From: Diplolepis rosae
Taxonomy: Eukaryota; Arthropoda; Insecta; Hymenoptera; Diplolepididae
NCBI GenBank assembly: GCA_030998225.1
Contig: JAPYXD010000686.1
Coordinates: forward strand, 744,001-808,000
DNA length: 64,000 nucleotides
Reading direction: 5' to 3'
The number at the start of each line of letters is the position of its first letter. Positions within the stretch are counted from its first letter, which is position 1. The notes under the pieces were generated by a model. The model did not search any database. It saw only the letters and a list, made by a program, of their open reading frames with translations, and was not told the DNA's origin. Position numbers and translations under genes: made by a program. Below, in pieces: positions 13,401-25,943 of this stretch.

Positions 13401-14289
13401 CACGGAGAAAAATAGATATTGAAAAGTTGATATTCAAATAGGAGATATTCATCCATAATATCTAGATATTGACACGCAATATTAAAATTTTTTTTTTCAA
13501 TATATAAGATTTTGCCGAGAAGTAACATTTGATATTCAGATTCAATAGTTTAGATATTGAAGCATGAAGTGTGCGCGCATATATATAAAGGTCATGTGAT
13601 CACTTTTTCGCTGTCATCGAAATCTAAGTGAATCTAAGATTGACATGCTTGCAGCGTTCCGGAAAGATAAATTTCCTTAAATTCTAATAAGTGTTTCTAA
13701 TAGAATAAAAGTGATCGGATCTTTAACTTGAGATGCAGTAAGTAAAACATATAAGTTATATATTTTCTCTATATGTGGTTTATAGCCGAGACTGAATTCT
13801 ATCCTTAGTGTTGAGGTTAAGTTTCTAACAGTAACATTAAATTAATTTTAGACATGCCAGATAATGAAAATTTGGTTCAAACATCTACATTACTTTTATA
13901 GAAAATAAAATAATAAAATATAATTTGACTTTTTTCTAAAAACTGAATATGTAGTTATTTTATAACCTTTAAAATAATTTTTTGAGTATTTTAGACATTG
14001 AGCTGTAACATCTATAACTTACCTTTTCAGTATACCTGATATTGATGTTAAATATCTGAGATATTCAACTCTAGTACCTCAGACATTCAAGTTTACTAAC
14101 AAAGATATTCAGAAGGTTAGTATCTTGAATATTCATTCTTAATATCTGAGATACTGGTGGTTAATATCTTTTTTTCAATATCTGCAGGCATTGAAGTAGA
14201 ATATCTAAATGTTTGTCACATAGTTGAATGCTACTGACATTGTGCCTCAATATCTAGATATTATGGGTCAATATCCATTTTTCTCCGTG
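13401..14289 (+). mobile_element. MITE with CACGGAGAAAAAT ends
   Basis: It starts CACGGAGAAAAATAGATATTG and ends with the inverse of CACGGAGAAAAATGGATATTG. TGTG flanks both ends (13,397-13,400 and 14,290-14,293), a likely 4-bp duplication. The body is a reiteration of AATATCTGAGATATT-like words. It has no coding capacity and is nested in the hAT core. Confidence 0.7.
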
Positions 14290-14388
14290 TGTGCAGATTA
14301 CAAATTATTCACATTCGCTCAATTTTATCGACTTTTCATCTTATTAATTCTTTTCAAATAATTCTGTTTTCCTTCGTCGTATAATTTA

Positions 14389-15400
14389 TTGTTCACAATG
14401 AGTAATCCGGTTGACCCAAATTCGAGTGTTTTGAAGGACAGCCAGGTTCAAACGAAGGTTGACCACCGTTTGAACTCTGGTTCAAACGAATGTCAACCCG
14501 CTAGAAAAGTCATGAAAAATGCAAAAAACTTTCAGTTGGGATGGTTTGAGGAATTTCCGTCGTGGAGAGAGTGGGTGGTTACATTAGCAGATGAAACAAG
14601 ATTTCATTGCAAAATTTGCAATAAAACGTTGCTATGTGGCAAATCGGAAATTGAAAAGCATGAAGCATCTTTATCACACAGAAAGAAGCAAGAGTTTTCA
14701 AATAAATTAGAATGTTATGGAGTAGTAAGTGAAAATTCTTCTAATGTAACTGCCAATTCTTACAGTGTTGAACCTTGTGTAGCAATTTCTTCTGCATCAG
14801 AATTCACAAATTCCACGATTCCGGAAAGTGTTACTTTCAAACAGAAAGTACAAGAAGAAGAGATTAGGATTAGCACATTTTTCGTAGAGCATAATTTACC
14901 ATTCGCGATTTCATCAGAATTAATAGGACTTTTCCAAGATATGGAACCTTCGGTTTTAAAAGACGTTAGATTGAGCCACACTAAAATGGTCCTAGTTGTA
15001 AATAACGTCGTATGTGCTGCTGAAACTGATCGCATGGCAAATATTTTGCGTAAGCAATCATTTTCAGTGTACGAAGACGAAACGAGCGACAGGACTCTAG
15101 AAAAGTGGCTGTACATTAATGGTTCGATATGTGGAGCCAACGACATTTTCTGTCAGGGTGGAATTGTTCCAGCTTATTAATGTAAATGCTTCGGATTGTT
15201 CTGCCTCTAAAATTTTTGATGCGTTCGAAAAAGCATTGCCCGGGCAGAAATCTCTTTATCTAATATCTGTGCTTTAGCTTGTGATAATGCACAGGTGATG
15301 GTCGGCAATAGGTCCTCATTTAAAACAAAATTAAAGGAAAAAAGTTCCCGTTTAATTGTTTTCCCGTGTGTCTCGCATTCGTCAGCAATTGTATTGTAAA
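14389..15400 (+). pseudogene. Broken hAT-like transposase with amino-terminal zinc finger
   Basis: An open frame of 263 codons is followed by recognisable continuation in other frames to about 15,400. Near residues 70-98 there is a BED/C2H2-type finger (FHCKICNKTL followed by KHEASLSH). Residues 162-240 resemble the hAT transposases annotated in many animals as zinc finger 862-like, for example AAETDRMANILRKQSFS. After the stop at 15,180 shifted frames still show hAT catalytic-domain text (ACDNAQVMVGN, then FPCVSHSSA). The rest of the catalytic domain and the carboxy-terminal dimerisation domain are missing. It lies between the inverted arms, so it is the element's own decayed gene. Confidence 0.75.
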
Positions 15401-15417
15401 AAAAACGAGCCTTAAAC

Positions 15418-15710
15418 TCTACCTCCGTTGTGGTGTGGAAAGGAGTTTTATTTCAGAATATTTGAGATTCTCTAAGAATGAACCAGCTTTCTTATTTTAA
15501 TATTTCAAATGTGTTTTCTTTCTTTTATGTTTAAGGCAAAAACTAGATCTAAAAAAAGCAAAAAAACCTATTTCTCTAATTGCGTCCAAGATTAGAGCAG
15601 AATCTATGCAACCGATTGTTAAAGGTTTTAAAAGTTTTCGCTTTCATTTAAAAAGCAAGTCTTCATAGTATTTTACTAAGTAATGAAAGTATGTCTACAA
15701 TTGTTTTGGC
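15418..15710 (+). repeat. ~290-bp direct repeat, first copy
   Basis: It starts CTCTACCTCCGT and is repeated almost exactly at 16,123-16,412 in the same orientation, inside the hAT core. This duplication supports the view that the element was internally rearranged. Confidence 0.75.
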
Positions 15711-16122
15711 TATTAATCTGATTGAGCTACAACCTTTCAGAAAACTTTCTTTACTAAAGTATTAAAATTTTTCTCCTGTAGATAGTTTCAGAAAATGTAG
15801 ACACTTAATACAATATTAATAAAATCGTAAAATTCTGAAAATTTGTTAAGCTAGCGCGAGTGGAAGTAGAGAAAACAATTTTTTTTAAATGTACTTCTCC
15901 CAATTACTTGAAAAATTAGAAGTTTTAAAAATTTTTGCAAAAGGAAAAACGATGTGCCTTGAAAGTGTGTACAAGTCCTTGAAACTCAAATTCGAACGAT
16001 TTTTATAATTAATTATCCTGTACATTTAAAGATACAATTTTTGTATTTGGAATAAGTTTTCTGCAATTACGAAAAAATTTATTTAGAGTACATGAAATTT
16101 ATTGAACTATTACTAGTTAACT

Positions 16123-16412
16123 CTACCTCCGTGTTGGTGTGGAAAGGAGTTTTATTTCAGAATATTTGGGATTCTCTAAGAATGAACCAGCTTTTTTATT
16201 TTAATATTTCAAATGTGTTTTCTTTCTTTTATGTTTAAGGCAAAAACTAGATCTAAAAAAAGCAAAAAAACCTATTTCTCTAATTGCGTCCAAGATTAGA
16301 GCAGAATCTATGCAACCGATTGTTAAAGGTTTTAAAAGTTTTCGCTTTCATTTAAAAAGCAAGTCTTCATAGTATTTTACTAAGTAATGAAAGTATGTCT
16401 ACAATTGTTTTC
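16123..16412 (+). repeat. ~290-bp direct repeat, second copy
   Basis: This is the second copy of the segment at 15,418-15,710 with a few substitutions. It ends just before the right inverted arm starts. Confidence 0.75.
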
Positions 16413-16548
16413 TTGAATCCTACCCAAAGGTCAAACATGGTGCAAAAGTGTCGTAAAATAAGAAAAATGTCTGAGTGCTTTGAAGAAGTTTTTCTAAATC
16501 GATATGTATCATATTCCAATAATATTTAGGAATATTTATTAACATATT

Positions 16549-18185
16549 CATCTTCTAAATTTGTTTGATTAATGTACAGAGTACACTTTATATTTGAAAC
16601 TTGTGTACACTCTAAATCTGAATCAGTCAAATTTTCACTGATTGAATCAGTGATTTGCTTTTTCACTGAATCATCAGTGAAAACAATATTTTTCACTGTT
16701 AAATCAGTTACTTTTCACTGAAGTAATCAGTGAAATTTGACTGATTCACAGTAACCTGTTTTTAGTTATTTAAATCAGTCAAATTTCACTGATAATCAGT
16801 AGATTTTGACTGATTCATATTTGAAATTTGTACAGTTTTTAAAAAAATCCGAAACTTTTTGAATTCAGTAGTTTATTTATAAAATTTGAGAATGTTGTAG
16901 TTGATATTTCTATATAGAACTTTAAGCATTTATGGACATAAAATTTTATTTAAAGTTTCTTCTATCGGTATTCAAAACTTTCAACAATTTTGCAAGATTA
17001 GTCAAATGCAAAATTTGACAGAGTATTTAATCAAAATATTTACATTTATTTTTAAAATAGTTTGAAAATAATTCGACTAAAATAATGATTAATAAGATTT
17101 TGTAACATTGTGGGAATATTGGAACGCTGCAAGATTAAATTTTGAGTACAATTTTCAATTAATGAATGTTTAAAGAATTGAGTGAAAGCATCAATTAAAA
17201 AATATTTTTACTTTATAAATTTGATTAAGTGCAGTAATAAGAAAATTTTGACTTTCTATAAAGCATTTCATTTATCTGATTAAAAGTCTGTGCATACGTC
17301 ACTAAAACGTAAGATTAAAATACTTTAAACTGCTTTTACCATCAATCTATGAATGTGGATTTTAAACCGTTATTTAATGTGTCTTATTTTTTTTTGATAA
17401 AATATTTTTAACATAATTTTTTGCTTAAAGTAGCCGATTTACTCGATTAAAAATTGGTCAACTTGTATATTTCAAAATTCTGTAATAAAAGTATTTTCAT
17501 ATTATGTTTTTGTATCCTATGCGTAGAATTTTAATTTTAAAATTGAGATTTCTCACAAAGAAGAAAGATTGTCTTATTAAAGCAGTTTATTCCCAGAAAT
17601 TAAAAATCATATACTTAATATATCGATTCCAACTTGAATTTTATGTTCATTTCATCTTGATAGAAAATATTGTTCTAAGTGAAAAATTGTTAAATGTACA
17701 AAATTAGTAAGAAGTATATAAATTTGAATGGAAAATTATATATTGATTCAAATTTTATACATTTATTGTCACTAAATTTCACTGAAAGTTTATTTTTGAA
17801 GTGTTGAAATCCTCATGAAATTTTCCAAGATCATACTGATGTTTATTTCATGCAGACTTTCTTCAAGAAATTGAAGAAAAGTGTTATTTCTTGAACTATA
17901 TACTTCGTAAATTCAAATTCGTCGTCTGCTTCGCGCCTCTTTTGCACGTACTCGAGAAAAATACAATTCTTAATTTTGACTCGATAAACGAAAGCGTGAA
18001 ATCTAAAAATAACTTGAAAACTCAAGCATTGTAACGAAGTCCGTCTTCGTGCACCTTCGGCTTTACACGAAGCTGGTGACCGCAGCGTGTAGCAGAGCCG
18101 ACACACTGACACGCCACGTTTGCATGTGTTTCTCCCAGATGGGAACGTGGTGGGGGCCGAAAAATCCCACGTTCTGGAGACACTG
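16549..18185 (-). repeat. Right inverted arm of the hAT
   Basis: This is the reverse complement of 11,631-13,267. Near-identity implies recent duplication or gene conversion. If transcribed through, the pair would form a hairpin RNA of more than 1.6 kb with a 3.3-kb loop. Confidence 0.85.
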
Positions 18186-18379
18186 CCCTGTCGTCGATAA
18201 CGTTTTACTCAACTCCTTACTATTCCCTATGTAACGCTTATTGTTATTCACTTTGGGTGAATTAGGTATATATCAAATTGATTTTACCCGACTAGGATTT
18301 AATAGATATTCAAATGTCATTATGTCCCAAGTTTAATCGACAGAGTTGAGTAAAATTACTTCAACTATTTTTCTCCGTG

Positions 18380-19513
18380 CAGACGAATTAGATTTTTCCT
18401 GCTTATCAACTGTTTTCAATCATTTTGAAATCTTCACATCAATTGATTACTTAAAATTTCGCTTTTTTTCTTCATCAAAGTGAGAAGAATTGAATCTTGT
18501 TAATTTTAAAGTATAATTGTAAACTGCTGTGCAGTTTGTGATGAAAAATATGTCAACAATTATCATCCTTTGTTACATTTTTTTGCAAACAGTTTATGTT
18601 GAAAGTATATGTTAATCTTGTTTTTTACATAGGTAAAAAAACTCTATAATTTCTAAGATTATCGTCTTATTTCAATATTTTGATATCTCTTCTTGAATGC
18701 TGTTTTGAAACTGCCTGTAGAAGAATTAAAAAAAAAATTTTCTATTATTGTGTTTTTTATAATTAATCTATTAATTTAAATACTATATTGGTTGAAAAAA
18801 ATGTTTTTAGGATTGTTTTATATTCAAGCCTTTCGTTTTCAAATATATAATTTATTTACCATGTAAAAAAGCTACGTCGTTTCAAAACTAAAATATTTAA
18901 TTCCAAGAAAATCTCAATTCAGCTTCCCACTTCTTCTGTGTTTTTGTTAGGTTTTAATCAAAACACTAATAACCCGGTAAGAAGAGAAGAATTCAGAAAA
19001 ATTAGTATTTCCAGACTTAAATTAAAGAATGAGAATTATTTAATTTTTTTGAATGGGGTTATTTTCCATCGGAAGAAGTGCCCAACGAAAGAATAGGCTT
19101 ATCTCCGAAACCAATTGTTTTTTATTTCCTTAACAATTGCCAGTTGTGTTGTATTCCATCCAGGCGAACATTTTTTCAATTTTTTAAATTCCTCTTAATC
19201 CGAGCATAGACACACCTCTCATGGTTATTTTTAATTCCATTCTTACATGCTGTATTTTCGATTAATTTAATTCTTTCTGATTTGCTCACAAAAAATGTGC
19301 ACGTAAATGATTTCTATTCCTTCTTGTGCAATATAAGTTTAGAAATTTGAATACCTTTGGCAGGGTAATTTTTTTAATTCCATACTTACATGCTGTATTT
19401 TCAATTAATTCAATTATTTCTAATCTGTTCACGAGAAACAATTTTTTCGAAAAAGTTATTAACAATAAAAGTATAATTTTACTACACGATCAACACTTTT
19501 TTCGTTATTTATG
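18380..19513. other. Gene-free AT-rich stretch
   Basis: No gene is seen. Two near-identical blocks of about 50 bp (TTAATTCCAT, TCTTACATGCTGTATTTTC) occur at about 19,230 and 19,370, suggesting a small local duplication. Confidence 0.45.
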
Positions 19514-22010
19514 ATACACTGAGAAAAAAGAATATTCGAATCAAAGAATATTTCTTTGATTCAAATAAATGGTTGAGCTGGATGGTGACGAATAAATATT
19601 TTTTTAGATCAAAGGAATATTTTTATTGTCTTTAAAAAATGAATAATTAAAGCAAAAAAATGTTTTTCTAGTACTATTAAATATTCATTAGATTGAATAA
19701 ATATGTTATTAACATTGTGTAGCAATTATTTGATAAGAGAAGTGAATTCTTTGATGTAAAATGATATGATGCATCTTCAAAGAAACAATACATTAATTGA
19801 AAAAAATTTGCATTGGTTCAAGTAAATTTGTTTTCCATTCCAATATCTGATTCCTTGTTTGTAATGAGCGAATTGTAAATTGAGAGAAATATTTCTTTGA
19901 AATGAGGAGATAATCTTTGGTAGGATTAAATAATTATTTGCTCCGAAGATGTGATTTATTGTTTAAAATGGTCAAGTAGTAAAGTGTATTGAGTAATAAT
20001 GGATGCAAAAAACGATAATGTTGCCTATGGTAAGTTAGAGATTTGTGTCAAAAATATGTTACTGATATGAATAAACGTGTTTTGAAATTTAAGATATATT
20101 TCTTAAATTTAAAGTAATATAAACTTCATGAATTGTAAGGAGTCAAGTATAAAGGTTGTCATGGTTCTCTTAAATAACAAAAAAATTCTTACCTCGAACC
20201 TGCCATTTGTCATCCGATACATATATATATATAAACATCATACAATTACATTTGCACCATTCAGTCGCAGCCAATCATATTTTCTATCACAAATACACTT
20301 AAATATACAACTTCGCAAATATAAATCTAATAACTAAATCTTATATATAGGACGATACGCTTTCGTCGAATCACGCACACGCTCGCTTACAATCCTGAGA
20401 CGTAAAATTTGGAACTTTCTTATATAGTGACTGCAAGAGTTATTCAGAGCTTGTGAGAGAAATGTGTCGTGACTAGAGCTTTTGAGCCTCACTCAAGTAA
20501 AAATAAATCAACTATTTTTATAAATTATTCATAAAATATTTTTTAAAATTATTATAATTATGATTATTGATAAATATATAATATAATTATTAATTAATAT
20601 TGAGTATACATTTTTATTATAACTATACGTATGAAGTTTAATGAAACTAAATTTTAAAATATATATTCAAAAATTACATTAATATAAAAAAGAATCTTGT
20701 GTAAAAACATTTAAATGGAAATTCTTTTATTTTCTGTGTTGTATAGTTTCAAAATATAAATTATACAATTGTGAATTCCAAATTATTATTGTTCCTAAGA
20801 AATTTATGTAAAATCTAAATCTTGTGTAGATTTTTGAGATTTTATGTTATAAATTTATCAAGACTTTTGCTGTTTGAATTTTTGTAAAATCAATTGAATT
20901 TAAAAAACCTAAGTGAAAAATAAAAAAGTAATTATAATTGAATTAAGTTATAAATGATATATTTAATATTGTGAATCAAAACGAATATTTCCATTGAAGA
21001 GACTGATAAATCTTCAACCCTATGAAATATATTTCACATTTGAAAGTATGAATATTTGTTTGGAATGATACATTTTAAGTTGATAATGAGAGCGAATGTT
21101 TCCTAGAACGGGAATGATAAATTTTCAATTCTATAGAAAATATGTTTCAAGTTTAAAAAACATGTAATCATAACAACTACGCCAAACGTTTAAATGGAAT
21201 AAACAAATTTTATAAACGAAAAATACCACAGTTTTTCCGAAAAAATACTTCTTTCTTTGAAAAAATGGTTTGTTTGGTCTAAATTATTCCATATTCATAA
21301 TGCAAGCGAATATTTTCTAGGAGGAAACCAATAAACATTTAATAATATGAAATATGTTTCAAGTTTAAAAAATATGTTATCATAACAAATATGGCAAACC
21401 TTTAAATCAAATAAACAAATTTTTTAAAAGAAAAATATCTACAGTTTTTTCAAAAAAATATTTCTTTCATTTAAAAAATTGGTTTTTTTGGTTTAAATTA
21501 TTTTATATTGATAATATAGGCGGATATTTCCTAGGAGAAATCTAATAAAGATTTAATTCTACAAAATATGTTGAAAGTTCAAAAAGATTGACAATTGTAA
21601 CAATGATGCCAAACATTTATATAAAAGAAATTATTTATTTTATCTGAAAGTACTTGCAGTCATTTCAACAAAATATTGTTTTCTTTGAAATAAATGTTCT
21701 TTTTTGAATGAATTCTTCCATTCTTCTGTTCACAAAAAACATTACTTTCAACTAAAGAAATATATATTTATGTAAACACAATATTTTATTCATATAAAAA
21801 TACGTTACATTGATGTACATTTATCAACTCTTTGAATCGAATAAATATCTTCCTAAATTAATTAATGAATGCCTCAATTAAATAAATATTTCCTTGATTC
21901 AAGAAAACCTAAAGCTTGATTCATCCATGGATAAATTATTTGATTCAAATACGTCTTGTTGAATTCAAAAAATAGGACTTATTGAATCAAATAAATATTT
22001 CTTTGAGTGC
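19514..22010. repeat. Large non-autonomous element rich in AAAGAATATTTCTTTGATT
   Basis: The ends CACTGAGAAAAAAG and ...TATTTCTTTGAGTG are roughly inverted. Variants of AAATATTTCTTTGATTCAAA recur many times, above all near both ends. A tiny exon-like piece near 20,000 (ATGGATGCAAAAAACG, with a GGTAAGT donor at about 20,030) could be a remnant first exon. The inner part, 20,155-20,930, is the inverted relative of 10,740-11,505. Boundaries are approximate. Confidence 0.4.
20155..20930 (-). repeat. Dispersed repeat, copy B (promoter-like)
   Basis: Inverted homologue of 10,740-11,505, keeping the CCAAT-like and TATATATAAG boxes on the minus strand. See that entry. Confidence 0.5.
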
Positions 22011-23866
22011 GAAAACAAGATTCAATTAAACTAGGTACTTAGTTTCAAAGAAATGAATTGGTTGAGTTAATTCGCTCACATTCACAAGCATTGAAGAAAT
22101 GTCACAAAACGCTCCAGAAACATATTCACATGCAAACTAGGACTCAATTCTAGACCACGTTTTAAGGTGTATAAGAAGAAGAAGAGTGATTCAAGCGTAT
22201 GTCTTAGAAACATTAATCAAATATGGAAGGCACGTTGTTAAACGCTTCACATTGTATATAATGTAGAATGTTCATATCTTCTCAAGTTATTTTAACCACA
22301 TTTTTAACACTTTAACGTTTATTTCACTGCATATAATACACTCCCGTTTTCACCGGCTTTATTGTAAGGACCATGTGGCACTGCTGAAAATGTATTTCTT
22401 TCGTCTTTTGGCGGGATTCGAGACAGGTACTGTGCCTGCATGTATAAGTGACGCACAACGTGATACATATATAAAAGACAGATAGCAAGAGAGAGAAAGA
22501 AACTCGAAGTTCGGAGCTCTTCGGAAACCGACGAACAAAGCACGAGCATAACTGATACTCACTTCTAGACAACTAGGACAGAGTTTTAAACTACTTGAAA
22601 ATCAGCATAATATCCGGTTGGCAGTGTTAACAGTGTGCCTCATATTAAACATTACGATATTACTTTTTCCCATTCTAGTTTTAATCTTAAATTGTATCAT
22701 ATTTCAAGCAGATGCTAGTTACAACTCAAACGAGGAATAAGTAAATCATGTTTTAAACTTAGAGTGTATTTTGAAATGGTAACGTTTAACTTAAGTATAG
22801 GATCGAAAATTTGATTTGATTCAAATGAATACAAAATGACAATAGGATACACAATTCTTTATATCACTATTCATTATTTTTCATTACTAACGAAGTATAT
22901 AAAATCAATTATTATTAATGATAAACGTTTTAATAACAGTAATAGAGTTAATTGTACAAGTTACAGTTTACGAATAAGTGCACTTGCAAGGACTCTTTAA
23001 GAAAAAGTAATTTAATAAAATGAATTAAACTATGATATATTTAACATTTAATTCCATTAGCCCAATATACATTATTCACAACATTTAGGAATGATTTGCA
23101 CTTATAATGATTCCTCAACTGTTTAGTAAAGATAATTTGATTCATGTAACATTTCTCATTTGCAGAATACTCAAAAATTGAATAAGGTACTCATTCTAAA
23201 TTTCATTTATCCATTTTTCTCCGCGAATCAGCTATATTCATATGGCTGATAAATCCCAAGCATTTCTTTCAGTGTAGGCGCGCTCAAACTTGCGAGGGAA
23301 GCGCGCGATGAGAATGTGCGATGAGAAGTTTATATGAAGAGTTTCCCCGTGTACCTAAAGAAAATAGTGTATGATAATAAAAATTGAATTGTAATATTAT
23401 GAAGTTTAAATAAAATTGAAATTATGTTTAAAAATGTTATACTTAATTCTGTTCTGAATATTTTTAATTTACAAAAAGTTTAGAAATTTTAATTAGGAAC
23501 TTATAGGTATGAATTACAATTATTTCAGTACAGAATTTTTGTCACGTACTCCTGTATTCTGTTTCGGATATACTTCTATGTACACAATATGAAAAAATGT
23601 AAATAATGAACAATAAATTCAATTCAATTTGAAGAAACATTATTACAAGTACTTATTTGCTGACGAAATTGATTCGGATTGTAAATTAAAGTCAACATAT
23701 AAACTAGACAATCGTTGTTATTATTTTTTTTATAATTCCGAAATTCAACTTTGTAGAAAGAGAGTCTAATGTGGGTATATGTTTGAATATTATTTATATT
23801 AATGATTAGGACTTGTATCGACCCTTTAGGGATAATAATATGTTTTGCACATTTTTTTACAAATTT
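22011..23866. other. Gene-free; possible promoter at 22,460
   Basis: No gene. On the plus strand ACATATATAAAAGACAG at about 22,465 is a good TATA box, followed by a purine-rich AGAGAGAAAG stretch and GGAGCTCTTCGG. This resembles an LTR or a host core promoter, but no ORF follows. A second CACGGAG-family end (ATTTTTCTCCGCG) lies near 23,212-23,226. Confidence 0.35.
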
Positions 23867-24300
23867 AGTTATTTAGACCAATTTAAAATTTTTACACTTG
23901 CAATTCTTTTATATCATTTTTACCACAATGTTCATCGGTGACATGTGCTAACTTTTTTATGTTTTTTCCCTTTGTATTCTTATAGAAAAAAATTTTTTTT
24001 GTAGTTTTCATTTTTTTTGCAAAGTTAGTTATTTAGACCAGTTTTATAATTTCATATGTATAATTCATTTATATCGTTTTTACTATAATGTTTATCCGTC
24101 ACACGTGCAATTCTTCAATGATCTCCCCTAGTATTTTTATAAAAATATTTGGTTTGTACAGTTTCATTTTTTTTACAAATGTAGTTATTTAGACCGATTT
24201 CATAGTTTCACAGTCGCAATTCTTTTATATCATTTATTACCACAATATTCATCGGTCACACGTGCACATTTGTAAAGTTTCTTCCTTTGTATTTTTTACA
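23867..24300 (+). repeat. Three ~158-bp tandem repeats
   Basis: AGTTATTTAGACC recurs at 23,867, 24,027 and 24,183, followed each time by TTTATATC and a CATCGGTCACACGTGC-like block. Spacing is 160 and 156 bp. Non-coding. Confidence 0.8.
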
Positions 24301-24359
24301 TCATTTTTTACTGGACCCTAAAGCCAACTAAGAGCATCAACAATATTTGAATATTATTA

Positions 24360-25028
24360 CACTCGAGATTCCCTATAACGAAATTCCCTGTAACGAAACC
24401 TCTCTGTAACAAGCGCGTCACGCCTCCCTATAACGAGCAGACGATCGACCCCTCTTCCCCCACTACAACAGAATGAAGCGCGTTCGAATTTGAAAAAGTA
24501 ATCAATGAGTTTGATGGCTTTTATCACAAATTAATGAGAAAATTATTTGTCAATTATTTAAAAATTACTTGATAGTGTAATTTTACAGTATTTGAAATAA
24601 AAAAGTTTATATTTAATTTTTCCAATCTGGAGTTTTCAATATTTTGAAGTAAAGTCGGTTATCGAACATTAAAATTGCATAATTTTTTTTTGAAATTTTG
24701 ATATTTCACACATTACTGTAGATAACTAAAATTGTTCCTTTTTAAACAATATGTATAAAAAATTTATATAATTACAATTTTTAGTATTTTGAGTACATAC
24801 CGTCAAATAAGTTAATTCCATCTTCAGTACTCACAGAAATCTTTTTTATACCGTTTTAACTTATGTAAATATATTATTCACATAGCCTCACTGACAGACA
24901 GACTGCGCGCATTATATAATGCGCATAACAGCGCTTAGCAACAAGTAGGATATGGAGGGGATCCCTCTCGCGTTTGTTACAGAGAGGTTTCCGATGCTCG
25001 AGCTTTTCGTTACAGGGAATCTCGAGTG
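24360..25028. mobile_element. TA-flanked MITE (mariner/pogo-like)
   Basis: The ends CACTCGAGATTCCCT and AGGGAATCTCGAGTG are perfect inverted repeats flanked by TA on both sides (24,358-24,359 and 25,029-25,030). TA duplication is typical of the Tc1/mariner superfamily. The subterminal sequence reiterates CCCTGTAACGAAA. There is no ORF. Confidence 0.75.
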
Positions 25029-25943
25029 TATTTATATTCATTTATTAAAATGATTGATTAAAATTAAAATTTATGAAAATTTATTTATTCATTAAAATTT
25101 AATACTTAATTATTAAATTTATTTATTTATTAAAACTTAATAATTTATCATTAAATTATATTTAATTATAATATAATTACAATATAATATTTAATAATTA
25201 ATTATAATCTAATATTATAATTAATTAATTAATGTTTAATGAATATCAATAAACTTCTGAAATTAAAATCAATAAAAAATTCAAAATCAAACTCATCATA
25301 TTATACGCACAAATGTTCAACATAATATCTTGCGCTATATCGTTGGACTTGAACATTTTCAATTTATACAGCTTAAGCAAATGTAAGCTGTTGGGTATTC
25401 GCGAGGATTGAGGGGTACGGGGAGAGTTGTGGACAGCGCTCCTAAGGTTTAGTTGGCGAACTACTTCAATAGGCCAAATCGGGGGTTAGAGGTGTACGGG
25501 GGGACCTGAACATTTTCGCCGGACGCGCCGTCTACAATCTTCGCGGGGAACTAGGCCTGCACCGCATCTAGGTTAATAATATCTTTGGTCTAAGTGCTTA
25601 CTGTTTGGCTGCCCGTGTCCACAAGCGCCAATCACATATGCTACCTGCGTAGGCGCGGACTCCTATTGGGCAGCTGTATGGGAAAGTTAAGCCCCTGTGT
25701 AGATGTAAAATATTCTAAGGGAGATTGAAAATATTGTTAATAAATAATCGTAAACTTTAAAATTATATAAAAGAAAAACTTAAAATTAAACCAAAGTAAA
25801 AATGATCGAATGGTCGCACATTGTTAATTTATTTATAAATCTGGCATTTTGCTCATTATTCTCAAATAATTAATATCACCACTATTGTTATTTGTGGTTT
25901 ATATTTATAACTATAATTATTTATTGTATTTAATATTTACAAA
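25029..25943. other. Gene-free stretch next to the minus-strand LTR
   Basis: AT-rich up to about 25,330, then a more GC-rich block (25,380-25,690) without a recognisable ORF or repeat. It is the flank beyond the 3' end of the minus-strand retroelement. Confidence 0.5.

Larger units (their letters stand above)
11631..18185 (+). mobile_element. hAT-type DNA transposon with 1.64-kb inverted arms
   Basis: The element begins CAGTGTCTCC and ends GGAGACACTG, with an exact 8-bp target duplication CCCTGTCG at 11,623-11,630 and 18,186-18,193. An 8-bp duplication and a CAGTG-type end are hallmarks of the hAT superfamily. The interior holds a broken hAT-like transposase (14,389 to about 15,400). The two arms, 1,637 bp each, are nearly identical, whereas hAT termini are usually only 10-30 bp. 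The long arms probably arose by a secondary duplication of one end. The paralogue at 6,841-7,075 shows the empty site. Confidence 0.85.
10358..18379. mobile_element. CACGGAG-end element split by a hAT insertion
   Basis: The two ends read CACGGAGAAAAATAGTT(A/G)A(T/A)GTAATTTTACTCAAC inward from both sides, so they are terminal inverted repeats. The partial paralogue at 6,841-7,075 confirms that sequence on both sides of the hAT is one unit. Without the hAT and one target copy the element is about 1.46 kb. I found no transposase of its own and no clear target duplication. Class is undetermined. Confidence 0.6.

Noticed and set aside
22319..22572. Three overlapping minus ORFs of 67-82 codons
   Set aside because: Several frames open at once over the same bases, with a TATA box on the opposite strand; more likely a promoter or LTR fragment than coding.
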